Below the pieces are notes generated by a model. That model did not search any database, had not been told where the DNA came from, and saw nothing but the letters and a program-made list of their open reading frames with translations. The position numbers and the translations under genes are program-made. Below are positions 47,876-61,639 of a stretch of DNA of 64,000 nt, piece by piece (position 1 is the first letter of the stretch; the number at the start of each line of letters is the position of its first letter). The DNA lies in NCBI RefSeq assembly GCF_020360975.1, contig NW_025408673.1, positions 744,001-808,000 of the forward strand, in the 5' to 3' direction. This DNA is from Hirsutella rhossiliensis (lineage: Eukaryota > Ascomycota > Sordariomycetes > Hypocreales > Ophiocordycipitaceae).

Positions 47876-47889
47876 TATTCTTTTAATAT

Positions 47890-48182
47890 ATTATTTAGCC
47901 CCTTATATACTTATTATAAATTCTTAATAAAGACCTACTTTATACTCCTTCGACCGCTCTTTTTACTTAGGTTATTAATTACCTAATCCTATACTTATTA
48001 CTTATACCTTTTAATAGGTTTTAGCTAAGGCTTTTACTAGGGCCTTAGCTAGGGCCTTAAGCGCTTTTTTTATAGTAACCTTAGCTTATAAGCTTACTTT
48101 AAAGTTACCTTAAATAGCTTTAAGCTACTAAGTAGCCTTAAGCTAGTATAGGAGCTATTATAAGGGCTATTAGCGGTCTAAG
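47890..48182. other. RIP-degraded spacer, nothing recognised
   Basis: Some 290 bases rich in repeated TAAGCTTA/CCTTAGCT strings. No coding sequence or repeat boundary except the CTAAG duplication of G2 at 48178. Confidence 0.5.
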
Positions 48183-48368
48183 TATAAGAGTCTTTAACTA
48201 TTATAAGTTATAAGCTTAAGCTATAGCCTAAGCTATATAGTTATATATAGAGGGCTAGATCCTATACGTATATATATAGGCTAGCCGCGTATAAGAGAGC
48301 TTTATATAGCTTATTAATATTATCTTATAGACGGTACCTATATATACGCCTCTACTTACTCTATAATA
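48183..48368 (+). repeat. 5' LTR of G2
   Basis: 186 bp, starts TATAAGAGTC and ends CTATAATA. The same-length partner is at 54974-55159 and an inverted one at 55368-55553. Confidence 0.85.
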
Positions 48369-48439
48369 TTATAAGTAATTAACTAATAGATTTAATAGAT
48401 ATCTCTTTAAAGAAAGCGCCTTCCCCTTAAAGAAGTACT

Positions 48440-51400
48440 CCGCCCCTCCTTAGATAGATAGGAAGTATTATAGCTATCCTAGAAGCGATTAAAAGCGCGA
48501 TAGCTAGCGAGAAGGACGAGGTTCTCGCTATACTAAGGGAGCCGTCTACGAGACTAGCTTTAACCCCTACGACCTCTATAACGCTAGTTATAGCGGTAAT
48601 ACTACCGACGCGGAAGCCGCTCCCTTAGCTAACTTAGGACGGTAAGCTAGAGTCCTTTTACTTCTTCCTTAGCTAGCTATAGACGAAGTTTATAACTAAT
48701 AAGAAATAGGGCCTAAATAGCTATCGAGATATAGCGTAGTATTTACTCCTTTATACGCTACTAGAGCCCTAGATATAGCGGATCTCTAGATTCTAAGATA
48801 AGGGCGGCCTTAAAGGTAGACGCGACCTATAAGACTTCTTTTAATACCTTATATATATATTCGGCAACGTATAAGAGTAAGAGAAGGCGTAAGATAAGCT
48901 ATAGACCCTTAAGTAAAGAGATAGATAAACCTTTAGTAAATTCCTTCTTAATTTTAAAGAGACGCTCTTATAAGTAGTAGGGACTATAGTATAGGAAGAT
49001 AGCGCGAAGCTTATATAGCTATAGAATTCGATTATACTAGCCTTATAAGAGCTACTTATCCCTATAATTATACCTACTAACTATAGTAAGTATATAAGCC
49101 GGTTAATAAAAGTAGCTTAGGGCTATAAGTAAACGCTATATTTCTAAAAGCTCTATAAGTATACGCTATATAGTAGCGATAAGATTACCGCCCCTTTATA
49201 AGACGAATAACTAGCTATTAATATAGATAGGGATACCTTAATATTAGCTACTTATATAGACTAGGCTAAACGCGGTAAAAAGACGCCGTTAACTACCCTT
49301 TATACCGCCTTATACTTTAAGTAGCGGGCGAAGTAAGTAATAAGCGAGGAAATTAAAAAGAGGAAGGCTAACGGCCGCTACCTATATTATAGAGTATCTA
49401 TATACTTTATATTAAAATGCCCCTTCTTTTTAGCTAAGCGGCCTATAGCGGTTTAAGTAGTAAAGATAGAACCGCTCCTTACCTTAAACGATAATAAGGA
49501 CTCCGCCCCCCTAGGCCTAAAGGGAAAAGAGTAGCTCTAAAGTAAAGATAGGCTCTAAAGCCTTAATTACTAGTACTAGTAAAAGAGAAAGAGGAATTAT
49601 CCGCTTATATAAAAAAGGAGCCTACTTTAATATAGGTTATAATTAATAACTCCTTACTTATTACTACCCTTATAAATAAGGGCTACTAGTACTATACTAT
49701 AGTTAACGAGGCGCTTATATAAGAGATATAAGTATTAGTAGAAAAGATTACCTTAAGGTAAGTAAAGAGCGCCTTAAGCGCGATAGAAAGTATAGTAATT
49801 AAGGGTATTATATAGCTAGCTATAGAGGTCGACGGTTATTATAAGCTTATCGTAGCCTATATAATCCTTTAACTAGAGTTTCCCTTAATCCTTAGGAAAT
49901 CTTAGTTATTATATATAGAGTTATACTTAGTTTTATATTAAAAGAAGCTATAGTTTAGGCCTATATAATAGTAGGTCCGCTATAACGATAGTTCTATAGG
50001 CGTAGGACTAAGCGTATAAGCTTTATACTTAGTATAAGAAGTCCTTACCTCTATTTTTATAAGAACTATATAATAAGTAAAGCGGGAGTAAGGCTAGGTA
50101 GCGGCTAATATAGCGGTCTATATATTTAGCTTAGCGGATATTAATAAGGCCCTTTAGATAAAGAAGCTAAAGTCGCCTTCTAAGCTATAGTAGTAAATAT
50201 TAAAGCGCTTTTATAACCTCCTACTACTATTTAAGTCCTAGGAAGCGGATAAGCTTAACCTATATAAGCTAAAGGTAAACTATAGGATCGTACTCTATAC
50301 TAATAAGAAGGGGTAGGAACTACCTATACCGTTTAAACCGCTATATAGTATATTATACGTAGAGCTATTAGTACTAAAGAAAACGCTAAAAGACCTCTTA
50401 AATAAGGGGTTTATTTAAGTAAGTAGCTTTAAAGTAAGAGCGCTAGTCTTATTCGTATATAAACTAAAGGGCGGGATATAGTTCTATTATAACTATAGGG
50501 CTTTAAACGTAATTATAAAGCTAGACCGCTACCCCTTACCCTTAATCTTAGATATACTCTATAACCTTTTAAAGGTAAAGTAGTTTACGAAGCTAGATAT
50601 AAAATAAGCGTTTTATAAAGTATAGATCTTAAAGGGTAATAAGTAAAAGATAGTATTCTATATACGCTATAGCTTATTTAAGTAGCTTATAATACCCTTT
50701 AGCCTCTTAAGAGCGCCCGCTTTCTTCTAGTATTATATTAATAATATACTTCAGGACTTCTTTAATAAGTTCGCCTTTATATATATAGATAATATCCTTA
50801 TCTATATAAGCGGCTCTTATAAGGACTATATATAGAAAGTATAGAGGGTCCTAGAGCGCCTTTAACTTTATAGGCTCTACCTTAACCTAGATAAGTATAA
50901 ATTTAAAGTTAAGAGGGTTAAGTACCTAGGCTTTATTATTTATATAGGCGTAGGTATATAAGCGGATCTTATAAAGATCTAAGCGATCTAAGACTAAGCG
51001 GCCCTAACTATATAAATAAGCGTATAAAGCTTCCTTAGGTTTATAAACTATTATAGGATATTTATTAAGGGCTTCTCTTATATTATAATACCCTTAAATA
51101 AGATTACTAGGAAATAGACTGCCTTTTATTAAGGGCCTATATAGGAAGGAGCGTTCTATACGCTTAAGGACCTATTCTTATAAGCCCTAGTATTACTTTA
51201 GTAGGACTTTAACCGGTCTACGTTAGTCGAAGCGGACTATAGCGGCTAGGCACTTAAAGGAACGCTCTCTTAGGAGGTAGATAGGTAAACGTAACTAGTA
51301 GCGTTCTACTCTTATAAGCTAACCTTAGTAGAGCGGAATTACGCTATTTATAATAAAGAGATACTAGCGATTATTAGCTACCTTAAGTAATAGTAAGTAG

Positions 51401-53400
51401 AGCTTTAGAGCTATAAGAGCTTTAAGGTTCTTATAGACTATATTAACCTTAAGTACTCTATAACCTACTAGTACCTCTTAAAGCGGTAAGCCCGCTAAGC
51501 GGAGTATCTCTTATACTTTAACTTCTCGATTAAGTACTAGCTAAGGTAGGACTCTATAGTCTTAGATACGCTTTCTTAAAGGGATTTAGACCAGCTAATA
51601 GGAGCGGATATTAAGGCCTAGGATCTATAGCTTATCTTATAAGAAGCGCTATAGACTTATATAAGAGCTTCCTTAGTAAAGGAAGGCGCGGCGCTAATAG
51701 ATAAGCCTTTCCTTATACCTTTACCTTAGCTTAGTAAGGAGGGATAGACCGGCCTAAGGGCGCGTATAGCGTAGGTATTCTAAGATAAGGTTCTTTAATA
51801 CTTATAGGATAGGATATTATCTTTAGACCGTACCTATAAGAGCGTACGCCGCGCTATTAAGTCCGGCGCTTAACGCTTTAATTTAAAGCTAAAGCTAAAG
51901 GTATAAGTAGCCGACTATTATATTAACCTATAAGGGCATCTATATTAATAGGGGAGACTATAGGTGCTAGGCGCGCTATATACTATAGAAGCTAGGGAGA
52001 AGGATAGACCGCTAGAGCTAGATAAATAGAATAAGCTTTAAAGGAAGCTAGTTTAGCTAGTCTATAACTTTAGTATTATAGTATAACTCTAGTATTATAA
52101 GCTACCTAGGTTAGTAAGGTATAGTAGTAGGCCTTATAAGGGATTTCTACTAGCCCCTCCTATAGTACTATATTCGCCGCTTCCTTTATAACTACGATAT
52201 TTATAGCTATACTAAGATTTAAAGGGCATAGCTTAAAGGGCTACTTAAGTAGCATTTAGTACCTAACCGGTTCTATATATATATATATATAGACTTTATA
52301 ACAGACCTCCTACTTATAGAAAGTAGTAACCGCTATATATAAGTAATTAAGGACCGACTTAATAAGTCTATAGTATTAAAGCTAATACCGTTTATAGATA
52401 TAGAGTCTTATATAGAGCGCTTCTTATAATACTAAGCCCGCTTATATAGCTAACTAGCCTTTATTATAAGCGATAAGGGATTAAATTAAACTAGCTACTT
52501 TTAGTATTACTTATACTAGCTACTTTAGATTATATAGCTACTTAGTATAGTATATTACTTATAGACTAATAAAAGGCCTAAAAGGGTTAACTAAAAGGTA
52601 TAAGCTTACTTATAAGCTATTATAGCCTATAACTAAGTAGACTAAGACTAGTAGCTCCTTATAGCCTAACTTATATTAAATAGTAAACTATATACCTTTA
52701 TTAAGATAGCCCCTTTCTTTATAATATATAGCTTTAAACTACCCTTACTAGTTCCCTTTACTATAGATATAGTAGTAAAGTAGTATAGTAATTTATTATT
52801 AAAGGGCCGCGCCTTTATATTTATATAAATACTATAAAAGACTGTAGATTATTACTAATCTATAATAGCCGCCGCGGTATAAGATTAAGAGTAGTATACT
52901 AATAAGACTAGGGCCCTAGTAAATAGGTTTATAGTAAAGGATAAGGTATAGCTAGACCTCTATAACTATAAGTTAGTATAGCTAAAAAAAAAGAAGCTTA
53001 ACTAGCTATATATAAAGTTTATAGTATAAAGGGTTATTAGCCTATAGGTTATAGAGCTTAATAGTCTTTTAATAGGGGTTTATAATAAGATTAATATAGA
53101 CCTCCTTTATAGAGCTTCCTTTAACTTACTACTTAAATAAGAAGTAGTAGATACTTAGCCGCTTATAATTAAAGTAAAAGAAGAGGATAAGTTTAAGGTT
53201 AAAGAGATATAAGCTATGCGCTAAAAAAGGGTTAGTAAGGGAAAACGCTAGAAGGTCCTCGTTAAGTAGTATAGGTATCTTAACCTTATATAAGAACTTA
53301 TATATGAGTTTATAGGAACTATAGCCCTTAATAAGTTTAAAGCTTTATTTAAAATAATAAACGAGAATAATAAACTAATAGACTACTAATAATAGCCTAG
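48440..53400 (+). pseudogene. G2 gag-pol remnant
   Basis: The gag core is at about 48690-49130. RT is at about 50370-51000: LLNKGFI, then a KLDIKxAFYKV motif near 50590, then YIDNILIY near 50780 where YxDDILIY is expected. RNase H follows at about 51220-51560. Integrase core pieces lie at about 52280-52800 (DFITDLL, IISDKG, then LQTNKRPKRVN). A chromodomain-like end (VLVKQYRYLN, then IALNKFKAL) is at about 53250-53350. TAA/TAG stops lie throughout at Gln/Trp positions. Confidence 0.75.
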
Positions 53401-53559
53401 GCTAAGACTATAAAGTAGGTAAAGTAGAGTAGGTAGTTATAATAACGCGAGTATAATAATATAAGTAGAGATAAAAATAGCGTTTATTTTAAGGTAGAGC
53501 CCTTAGACTACCTAGACCTACTTCTTATTCTTATTATTATCTTTATCCTTATCCTTATT

Positions 53560-54500
53560 ATTATCCTTTACTTTATTAGCGGCGGCGGCGCTCTTTAAGG
53601 CGCTTAAGCGGCCCTTTAAGCCCGCGAGCTAGTTAGCGGTAGCGGCGGCTCTAAGGGCTCTAGGAGCGGGGGGGGGCCAGCTAGTAATAGCGGCGGGGGC
53701 GGTAGCGGGCACGGCTAAGGAGACCGCCGATAAAGTAATAAAGGTAGTATCCTTAGTACTAAGAGAGTTAATAGCGGAAGTAAAAGAGCTAAAGAAGAGG
53801 AACTTACTTAGGGATAAGGCCCTAGCGCTTAAGGGCGCGGAGATTATAATAGGCGGCGGCGGCGGCGGTAAGGCGCTTCTTAGTAGCCCCCTATACCTAC
53901 TTATACGCGCTAGCCTTTTAAGCTAACGCTATAGTAAGTAAGATAAGAGGCGCTGCCTTATAAGCGCGGCCGGTATACGTATATTAATAATAACTACCGC
54001 TATAGCGGCGCCCGACTTAGTTAGCGTAAGGGAGCTCCTATAACGCGTACTATATATAAGGGGCCGCGCGGGCGGCTCCGGCCTATACTTAGCGTTTATA
54101 CTTTAAGAAGTTAGCGGAAAATAGCTATTATACTCGCTAGGTAGCGGACTTATAAAGGTAGTAGAGGTAGAGGTAGGGGTAAAGGGGCCGGGCGTTATAG
54201 CCGGCGGTAGGGACGGCGTTATTACTTAGAAGGGCGATATAAAGGCGGCTAGCGTAGTAAAGGTAGAGGCGGCGGCGGTAAGCGCGGTCGCGGGGGCGCG
54301 GGTAGGAGTAGCGGTAGCGGTAGAGCCGTCGTCGGCCGTACTTAGTATAGCGTCGACGAATAACTTTATACGCTCTAAGAAGGAGGAAGTAAGGGAAGGG
54401 GAGGTAAATATATTTATTATAGAAGATAGTATTATAGATTATAGCCTCTTACTTTATAAGGTAGAGAACTTACTAGTTAAAGTTATTATTATTAAGGCTA
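53560..54500 (+). pseudogene. G2 third coding segment of unknown function
   Basis: After pol the plus strand shows one frame of about 300 codons with only about seven stops, all TAA or TAG of the RIP kind. It is Ala/Gly/Val-rich at the start, then has a helical stretch (KETADKVIKVVSLVLRELI, then AEVKELKKRNLL) and later Gly/Val-rich and acidic parts. The minus strand is also fairly open here, so the coding strand is not certain, but the sense reading looks more like protein. The same region is present in the inverted copy (56130-57030). I recognise no family. Confidence 0.4.
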
Positions 54501-54973
54501 TTATTACTATTATAGCTATTATTATAAGTATATATTAATAAAGTAGCCTATATAGCTAGGAATAAACTAATACCTTAAGTAAAGCGGAACTTACTTATTA
54601 TTATTACTATTATAGTTAAAGAAAAAGGAAAGGGAAAGAAAGGAAGAAAGAAGGGATACCGCTTTATATACCCCTAGGTAAAAGAGGCTACCTAAGGCTA
54701 AAGGGATAGGTAACCTAAGGCTTACGTAGGTCTAGGCTAGCTACTAGCTACCTAGGGGCGTATATAATAGGTTACGCTTTTATTTAAATAGCTAGCTAGC
54801 TAATAAGTATAAAGCCTAGTTCTAGCTACCTAGGCTAATAAGTATAGGGATAATAGGGCTAGTAGGGCTAGCACGATTAATAGAAAAAGGTAAGGTAGAG
54901 CTAGCGGTATAGGCTTAATAGTATAAAAGCTATTAATTAAGTAACGCCGCGCTACGCTTAAGGGAGGGTATTA

Positions 54974-55159
54974 TATAAGAGTCTTTAATTATTATAAGTT
55001 ATAAGCTTAAGCTATAGCCTAAGCTATATAGTTATATATAAAGGGCTAGATCCTATATATATATATATAGGCTAGCCGCGTATAAGAGAGCTCTATATAG
55101 CTTATTAATATTATCCTATAGATAGTACCTATATATATACTTTTACTTACTTTATAATA
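54974..55159 (+). repeat. 3' LTR of G2
   Basis: 186 bp, equal in length to the 5' LTR with RIP-type differences only. Followed by CTAAG. Confidence 0.85.
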
Positions 55160-55367
55160 CTAAGGTCCTTATAGCTACCTTTTTAAGCCCTTTTATAAGG
55201 GTCTTATAAAAGGGTTTAACTTTTTAAGCTTCCTTAAGGGCCCAGAAGGCCTACTAAAGAAAGCCTTAGGCCTAGTCCTTAAGAAAAAAGTACTAAGGCT
55301 AGGGCTAGGTCTACTATAAGTATTAAAATATAGGTCGGATAAGTATAAGGCTAATAGGGCTACTAAG
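55160..55367. other. Spacer between G2 and its inverted copy
   Basis: 208 bases of RIP-type DNA. It begins and ends with CTAAG, the G2 target duplication pentamer. Confidence 0.6.
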
Positions 55368-55553
55368 TATTATAAAGTAAGTAAAGGTATATATATAAGT
55401 ACTATTTATAAGATAATATTAATAAGCTATACTAAGCTTTTTTATATATAGCTAGCTTATATATATATATATAAGATCTAGCCTTTTATATATAACTATA
55501 TAGCTTAGGCTATAGCTTAAGCTTATAACTTATAATAGTTAAAGACTTTTATA
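55368..55553 (-). repeat. 3' LTR of G2'
   Basis: 186 bp, the same length as both G2 LTRs, in reverse orientation. Confidence 0.8.
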
Positions 55554-58500
55554 TAATACTTTTCTTTTAGCGCGGCGCGGCGCTACCCTATTAATAGCTT
55601 TTATATAATTAAGCCTTAAGCTCCTTATACCGCTAGCTCTACCTTACCTTTTTTCGTTAATTATACTAGCCCTACTAGCCCTATTATCCTTATACTTATT
55701 AACTTAAGTAGCTAGTAGCTAGCTTTATACTTATTAGCCGGCCGGCTATATAAATAAGGGCGCGGCTTATTATATACGCCCTTAAGCGGCTAGCGGCTAG
55801 CCTAGACCTATATAAGCCTTAGTTTACCTATCCCCTTAGCTTTAGGTAGCCTTTCTTTATTAAAGGGTATATAAAAAGGTATCTTTTTTTCTTCCTTCCC
55901 TTTCTTCTCTTCCTTCTTTAACTATAGTAATAGTAATAATAAGTAAGTTCTACTTTACTTAAGGTATTAGTTTATTCCTAGCTATATAAGCTACCTTATT
56001 AATAAGTACTTATAAGAATAGCTATAGTAATAATAATAGTAATAGTAATAATAATAACTTTAACTAATAAGTCCCTTATCTTATAAAGTAAAAGGCTATA
56101 GTTTACTATACTAACTTTTATAGTAAATATATCTACTTCTCTCTCTCTTTCTTTATTTTTCTTAAAGTATATAAAGTTATTTATTAATACTATACTAAGC
56201 GCGGCTAACGATAACTCTATTACTACCGCCGCTCTTACTTATACCCTTACGACTACGCTTACCGCCGCTACTTCTACTTCTACTATACTAGCTACCTTTA
56301 TATCGCCCTTTTAAGTAATAACGCTATCCCCGCTAACGCTTATAACGCCTAGCCCCTTTACCCTTACCTTTACCTTTACTACCCTTATAAGTCCGCTACC
56401 TAGTAAGTATAATAGCTATTTTCTACTAACTTCTTAAAGTATAAGCGCTAAGTATAAGCTAGAGCTACTTACGCGGCCCCCTATATATAGTATACGTTAT
56501 AAGAGCTCCCTTACGCTAACTAAGTTAGGCGCTACTATAGTAGTAATTATTATTAGTATATATATATTAGCCGCGCTTATAAAGTAGCGCCTCTTATCTT
56601 ACTCGCTATAGCGTTAGCTTAAAAGGTTAGCGCGTATAAGTAGGTATAAGGAGCTATTAAGAAGCGCCTTACTACCGCCGCTGCCGCTTATTATAATCTC
56701 CGCGCTCTTAAGCGCTAAGGCCTTATCCTTAAGTAAGTTCCTCTCTTTTAGCTCTTTTACTTTTACTATTAACTCCCTTAATACTAGGGATACTACCTCT
56801 ATTACCTTATTAGTAGTCCCCTTAGCTATACTTACTACTACCCTTATAGCTATTATTAGCCGCCTCCCCCCTACCCTTTCTACCCTTAAAGCTACTACTA
56901 CTACCGACTAGCTCGCGGGCCTAGAAGGCTACTTAAGTAATTTAAAGAGCGCTACCGCTATTAATAAGGTAGAGGAAGATAATAAGGATAATAATAATAA
57001 TAATAATAATAAAGGTAAAGATAAGGAGTAAGTTTAATTAGTTTAAGGGCTTTACCTTAAAATAAACGCTATTTTTATCTCTACTTATATTATTATACTT
57101 ATATTATTATAATTATTTACTTTACTTTACCTACTTTATAGTTTTAGCTTAAGCTACTATTAGTAGTTTATTAATCTATTATTCTTATTTATTAGCCTAA
57201 ATAAAGCCTTAAACTTATTAAGGGCTATAGCTCCTATAAACTTATATATAGGTTCTTATATAGGGTTAAGATACCTATACTACTTAATAAGGACCTCTTA
57301 GCGTTTCCCTTTACTAACCTTTTTCTAGTACGCGGCTTATATCTCTTTAACCTTAAACTTATCCTTTCCTTTTACCTTAATTATAAGCAGTTAAGTATTT
57401 ACTACTTCTTATTTAAGTAATAAGTTAAAGGAGGCTCTATAAAAGAAGTCTATATTAATTTTATTATAGACCCTTATTAAAAGACTATTAATCTTTATAA
57501 CCTATAGGCTAATAACTTTCTATATTATAAACTTTATATATAGCTAGTTAAGCTTCCTTTTTAGCTATACTAACTTATAGTTATAAAGGTCTAGCTATAC
57601 TTTATCTCTTACTATAAACCTATCTACTAGAGCCCTAGTCTTATTAATATACTACTCTTAATCTTATACTATAGCGGCTATTATAGATTAGTAATAATCT
57701 ATAGTCTCTTATAGCTTTTATATAAATATAGAGGTATAGCCCTTTAATAATAAATTACTATATTACTTTACTATTATATTTATAGTAAAGGGAACTAATA
57801 AAGGTAGTTTAAAGCTATATATTATATAGAAAAGGGCTATCTTAATAAAGGTATATAGTTTACTATTTAACGTAAGTTAGGCTATAGGGAGCTACTAGTC
57901 TTAGTTTACTTAGTTTTAGGCTATAATAGCCTATAAGTAAGCTTATACCTCTTAGTTAACCCTCTTAAGCCCTTTATTAGTTTATAAGTAATATACTATA
58001 CTAAGTAGCTATATAATCTAAAGTAGCTAGTATAGGTACTATTAAAAGTAGCTAGTTTAATTTAATCTCTTATTACTTATAATAGAGGCTAGCTAGCTAT
58101 ATAAGCGGGCTTAGTATTATAGGAAGCGCTTTATATAAGACTTTATTCTTATAAATAGTATTAGCTTTAATATTATAAACTTACTAAGTCGGTCTTTAAT
58201 TACCTATATATAGCGGTTACCGCCTTTTATAAATAAGAGGTCTATTATAAAGTCTATCTATATATATATATAAAACTAGTTAAGTACTAAAAGCTACTTA
58301 AGTAGCCTTTTAAGCTATGCTCTTTAGATCTTAGTATAGCTATAGATATTATAGTTATAAAAAAACAGCGAATATAGTACTATAAGAGGGGCTAGTAAAA
58401 GTCCCTTATAAGGCCTACTATTATACCTTACTAGCCTAGGTAACCTATAATACTAAAGTTATATATAAGCTAAACTAGCTTCCCTTAAAGCTTATTTTAC

Positions 58501-60705
58501 TTATTTAGCTTTAGTAGTTTATCCTTCTCCTTAGCTTCTATAATATATAGTATACCCGGTACTTATAGTCTCCCCTATTAATATAAGTGCCTTTATAAGT
58601 TAATATAATAGTTAGCTACCTATACTTTTAGCTTTAGCTTTAGATTTAAGTATTATACGCTAAACTTAATAGCGCGGCGTATACTCTTATAAGTATAGTT
58701 AAAAGATAATATCCTATCTTATAAGCGTTAAAAGGCTTTATCTTAAAATACCCTTACTATACGCGCCCTAAGGCTAGTCTATCCCTCCTTCCTAGACTAA
58801 GGTAGGGGTATAAGGAGGCGCTTATTTATTAGCCTTATACCTTCCTTTATTAAGGAAGCTCTTATATAGGTTTATAGCGCTTCTTATAGGATAAGCTATA
58901 AGTCTTACGCTTCGATATCTACTCTTATTAGCCGGTCTTAATCTTATTAAGAAAGCGCGTTTAGTACTATAAAGTCTTACCTTAGCTAGTACTTAATTAT
59001 AAAGTTAAAGTATAAGAGGTACTTTACTTAGCGGGCCTATTACTTTAAAAGGTATTAGTAAGTTATAAAGTACTTAAGGTTCTTATAATCTATAAGAACT
59101 TTAAAGCTCTTATAGCTTTAGAGCTCCGCTTACTACTACTTAAGGTAGCTAATAATCGCTAGTATCTCCTTATTATAAATAGTATAATTCTACTTTACTA
59201 AGGTTAGCTTATAGGAGTAGAACGCTATTAGTTACTTCCGCTTATTTACCTCTTAAGAGAGCGTCCCTTTAAGTGCCTAGCTACTATAGTCTACTTTAAC
59301 TAATATAAACTAATCGAAGTCTTACTAAAGTAGTACTAAGGCTTATAAGAATAGGTCCTTAAGCGTATAGAACGCTCCTTCCTATATAGGCCCTTAATAA
59401 AAGGCAGTCTATTTCCTAGTAATCTTATTTAAGGGTATTATAATATAAGAGAAGCCTTTAATAAATATCCTATAATAGTTTATAAACCTAAGGAAGCTTT
59501 ATATACTTATTTATATAGTTAGGGCTACTTAGCCTTAGATCGCTTAGATCTTTATAAGATCTACTTATATACCTATACTTATATAAATAATAAAGCTTAG
59601 GCACTTAACTTTTTTAACCTTAAATTTATACTTATTTAGGTTAAGGTAGAGCCTATAAAGTTAGAGGCGTTTTAAGACCTTTTATACTTTCTATATATAG
59701 TCCTTATAAGAGCCGCTTATATAAATAAGTATATTATCTATATATATAAAAGCGAACCTATTAAGGAAGTCTTAAAGTATATTATTAATATAACGCTAAA
59801 AGGTAGCGGGCGCTCTTAAGAGGCTAAAAAGTATTACTAGCTACTTAAATAAGCTATAGTATATATAAAACGCTATCTTTTACTTATTACTCTTTAAGAT
59901 CTATACTTTATAAAACGCTTAATTTATATCTAGCTTTATAAACTACTTTACCTTTAAGAGGTTATAAAGTATATCTAAGATTAAGGGTAAGGGGTAGCGG
60001 TCTAGCCTTATAATTACGTTTTAGGCGTTATAGTTATAATAGAACTATATCCCGCCCCTTAGTTTATATATAAATAAGACTAGCGCTCTTACTTTAAAGC
60101 TACTTACTTAAATAAAACCCTTATTAAGAGGTCCCTTAGTATCTTCTTTAGTACTAGTAGCTCTATATATAATATACTATATAGCGGTCTAAATAGTATA
60201 AGTAGTTCTTACCCTTTCTTATTAATATAAAGTATAATCCTATAGTCTACCCCTAGCTTATATAAGTTAAGCTTATTTACTTCCTAGGACTTAAATAGTA
60301 GTAGAAGGTTATAAAAGCGCTTTAGTATCTACTATTATAGCTTAGCGGCCGACTTTAGCTTCTTTATCTAAAAGGCTTTATTAATATCCGCTAAGCTAAC
60401 TATATAGACCGCTATATTAGCCGCTACTCGGCCTTCCTCCTACTTTACTTATTATATAGTTCTTATAAAGATAGAGGTAAGGACTTCTTAAGCTAAGTAT
60501 AAAGCTTATATACTTAGTCCTACGCTTATAAAACTATTATTATAGTAGACCTAGTATTATATAGGCCTAAACTTCTATATATAATAACTAAGGTTTCTTA
60601 AGGATTAAGGGAACTTTAGTTAAGGGATTATATAGGCTATAATAAGCTTATAATAACTATTAACCTTTATAGCTAGCTATATAATACCTTTAATTACTAT
60701 ACCTT
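55368..60705 (-). mobile_element. G2', inverted partial copy of G2
   Basis: It starts with an inverted 186-bp LTR (55368-55553), preceded by CTAAG. The third coding segment (about 56130-57030), integrase, RNase H (about 59020-59300) and RT (about 59990-60230) then match G2 in reverse. It ends in the gag region where copia B' begins at 60706; the rest must lie beyond the window. Fully RIP-degraded. Confidence 0.85.
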
Positions 60706-61273
60706 TCTTAAGGTATATAAGTAAAAGCGGAATTTTAGGAAATTAAGGAGTTACGTAGAACTATATAATAGAGGGGAAGAAGGAGTATAAGGTAGGATTT
60801 TCAACGGAATTTATTAGTAGTATATTAGTATATAGAAGAGGTGTTAAAGTTAATAATTCTCTATCTATCTACTAGCGGACATGCTGTCTTATATAGACAA
60901 TTATAGCTAAGCGGAAGAACCTTTTAGGACTAGATTTAGGCTGCCGTATAGCCCTAAGACTAAGGAATTCCGTGATACCTCGAGTAAATCTAGAAGTATC
61001 TTAGTTCTACTAATATTCGTGTTTAAAGGAGGTTAGTCGTGCCGGTGTTCTTAAGAGGTCTTAGCTAGTATTCTAAGCTAGCTCTATTCCTTCGATTCCC
61101 GATTATACGATGACCGGCAACCCGTTTAATGCATAATAATATGCAAAATAACGAGCGATTCTTACTCTATAGGATAAGATTTTGTCTATAATTAATATAC
61201 TACTTATTAGCTTATATAATCGGGAGAGTATATTATAGCTACTTTATTTATAGTAGGAACACCGTTCCTTATA
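60706..61273 (-). repeat. 3' LTR of copia B'
   Basis: Inverted copy of the copia B LTR with identical length (568 bp). Confidence 0.85.
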
Positions 61274-61639
61274 GCCTCCTTAAAGTAGATTTATATACTC
61301 TTTACTAATTTATTATAGTAGTATATATATAGGGTAAAAACTAATTTAGGAAAACTATTCTTATACCTTAATAGGATATATAAAAACCTATTCTTTCTTA
61401 GGAAAGAAATCCTTGGTATATACTAATAGAAAAACCTATAGTAGGAAAAATCTATAGTTATAATAATTATTTATAGGATAACCTTATATAAGGTAAAACC
61501 TATTATTACTAGGAAAATCTTAATAGATAAAAACCTAGTAAATATTTCTTTAGGAAACCTAAAAGGAAAAACCTAGTAAGGAAAGATATAGAAAGTATAA
61601 GAAATATCTAAAACCCCCTTTTAATTGCTTAGGAACTTA

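Larger units (their letters stand above)
48183..55159 (+). mobile_element. Ty3/gypsy chromovirus G2, complete but RIP-degraded
   Basis: 6,977 bp with two 186-bp LTRs (48183-48368, 54974-55159) and a perfect CTAAG duplication (48178-48182, 55160-55164). Gag, RT, RNase H, integrase and a chromodomain-like end can be followed. About 1 kb of additional coding-like sequence separates pol from the 3' LTR. A purine tract (AAGGGAGGG) lies just before the 3' LTR. CA/TG are nearly absent. Confidence 0.9.

Noticed and set aside
53500..54450. Antisense gene in G2 homologous to the G1 antisense gene
   Set aside because: The minus strand is partly open but shows no cysteine pattern, and the plus-strand reading is more protein-like; homology could not be supported.
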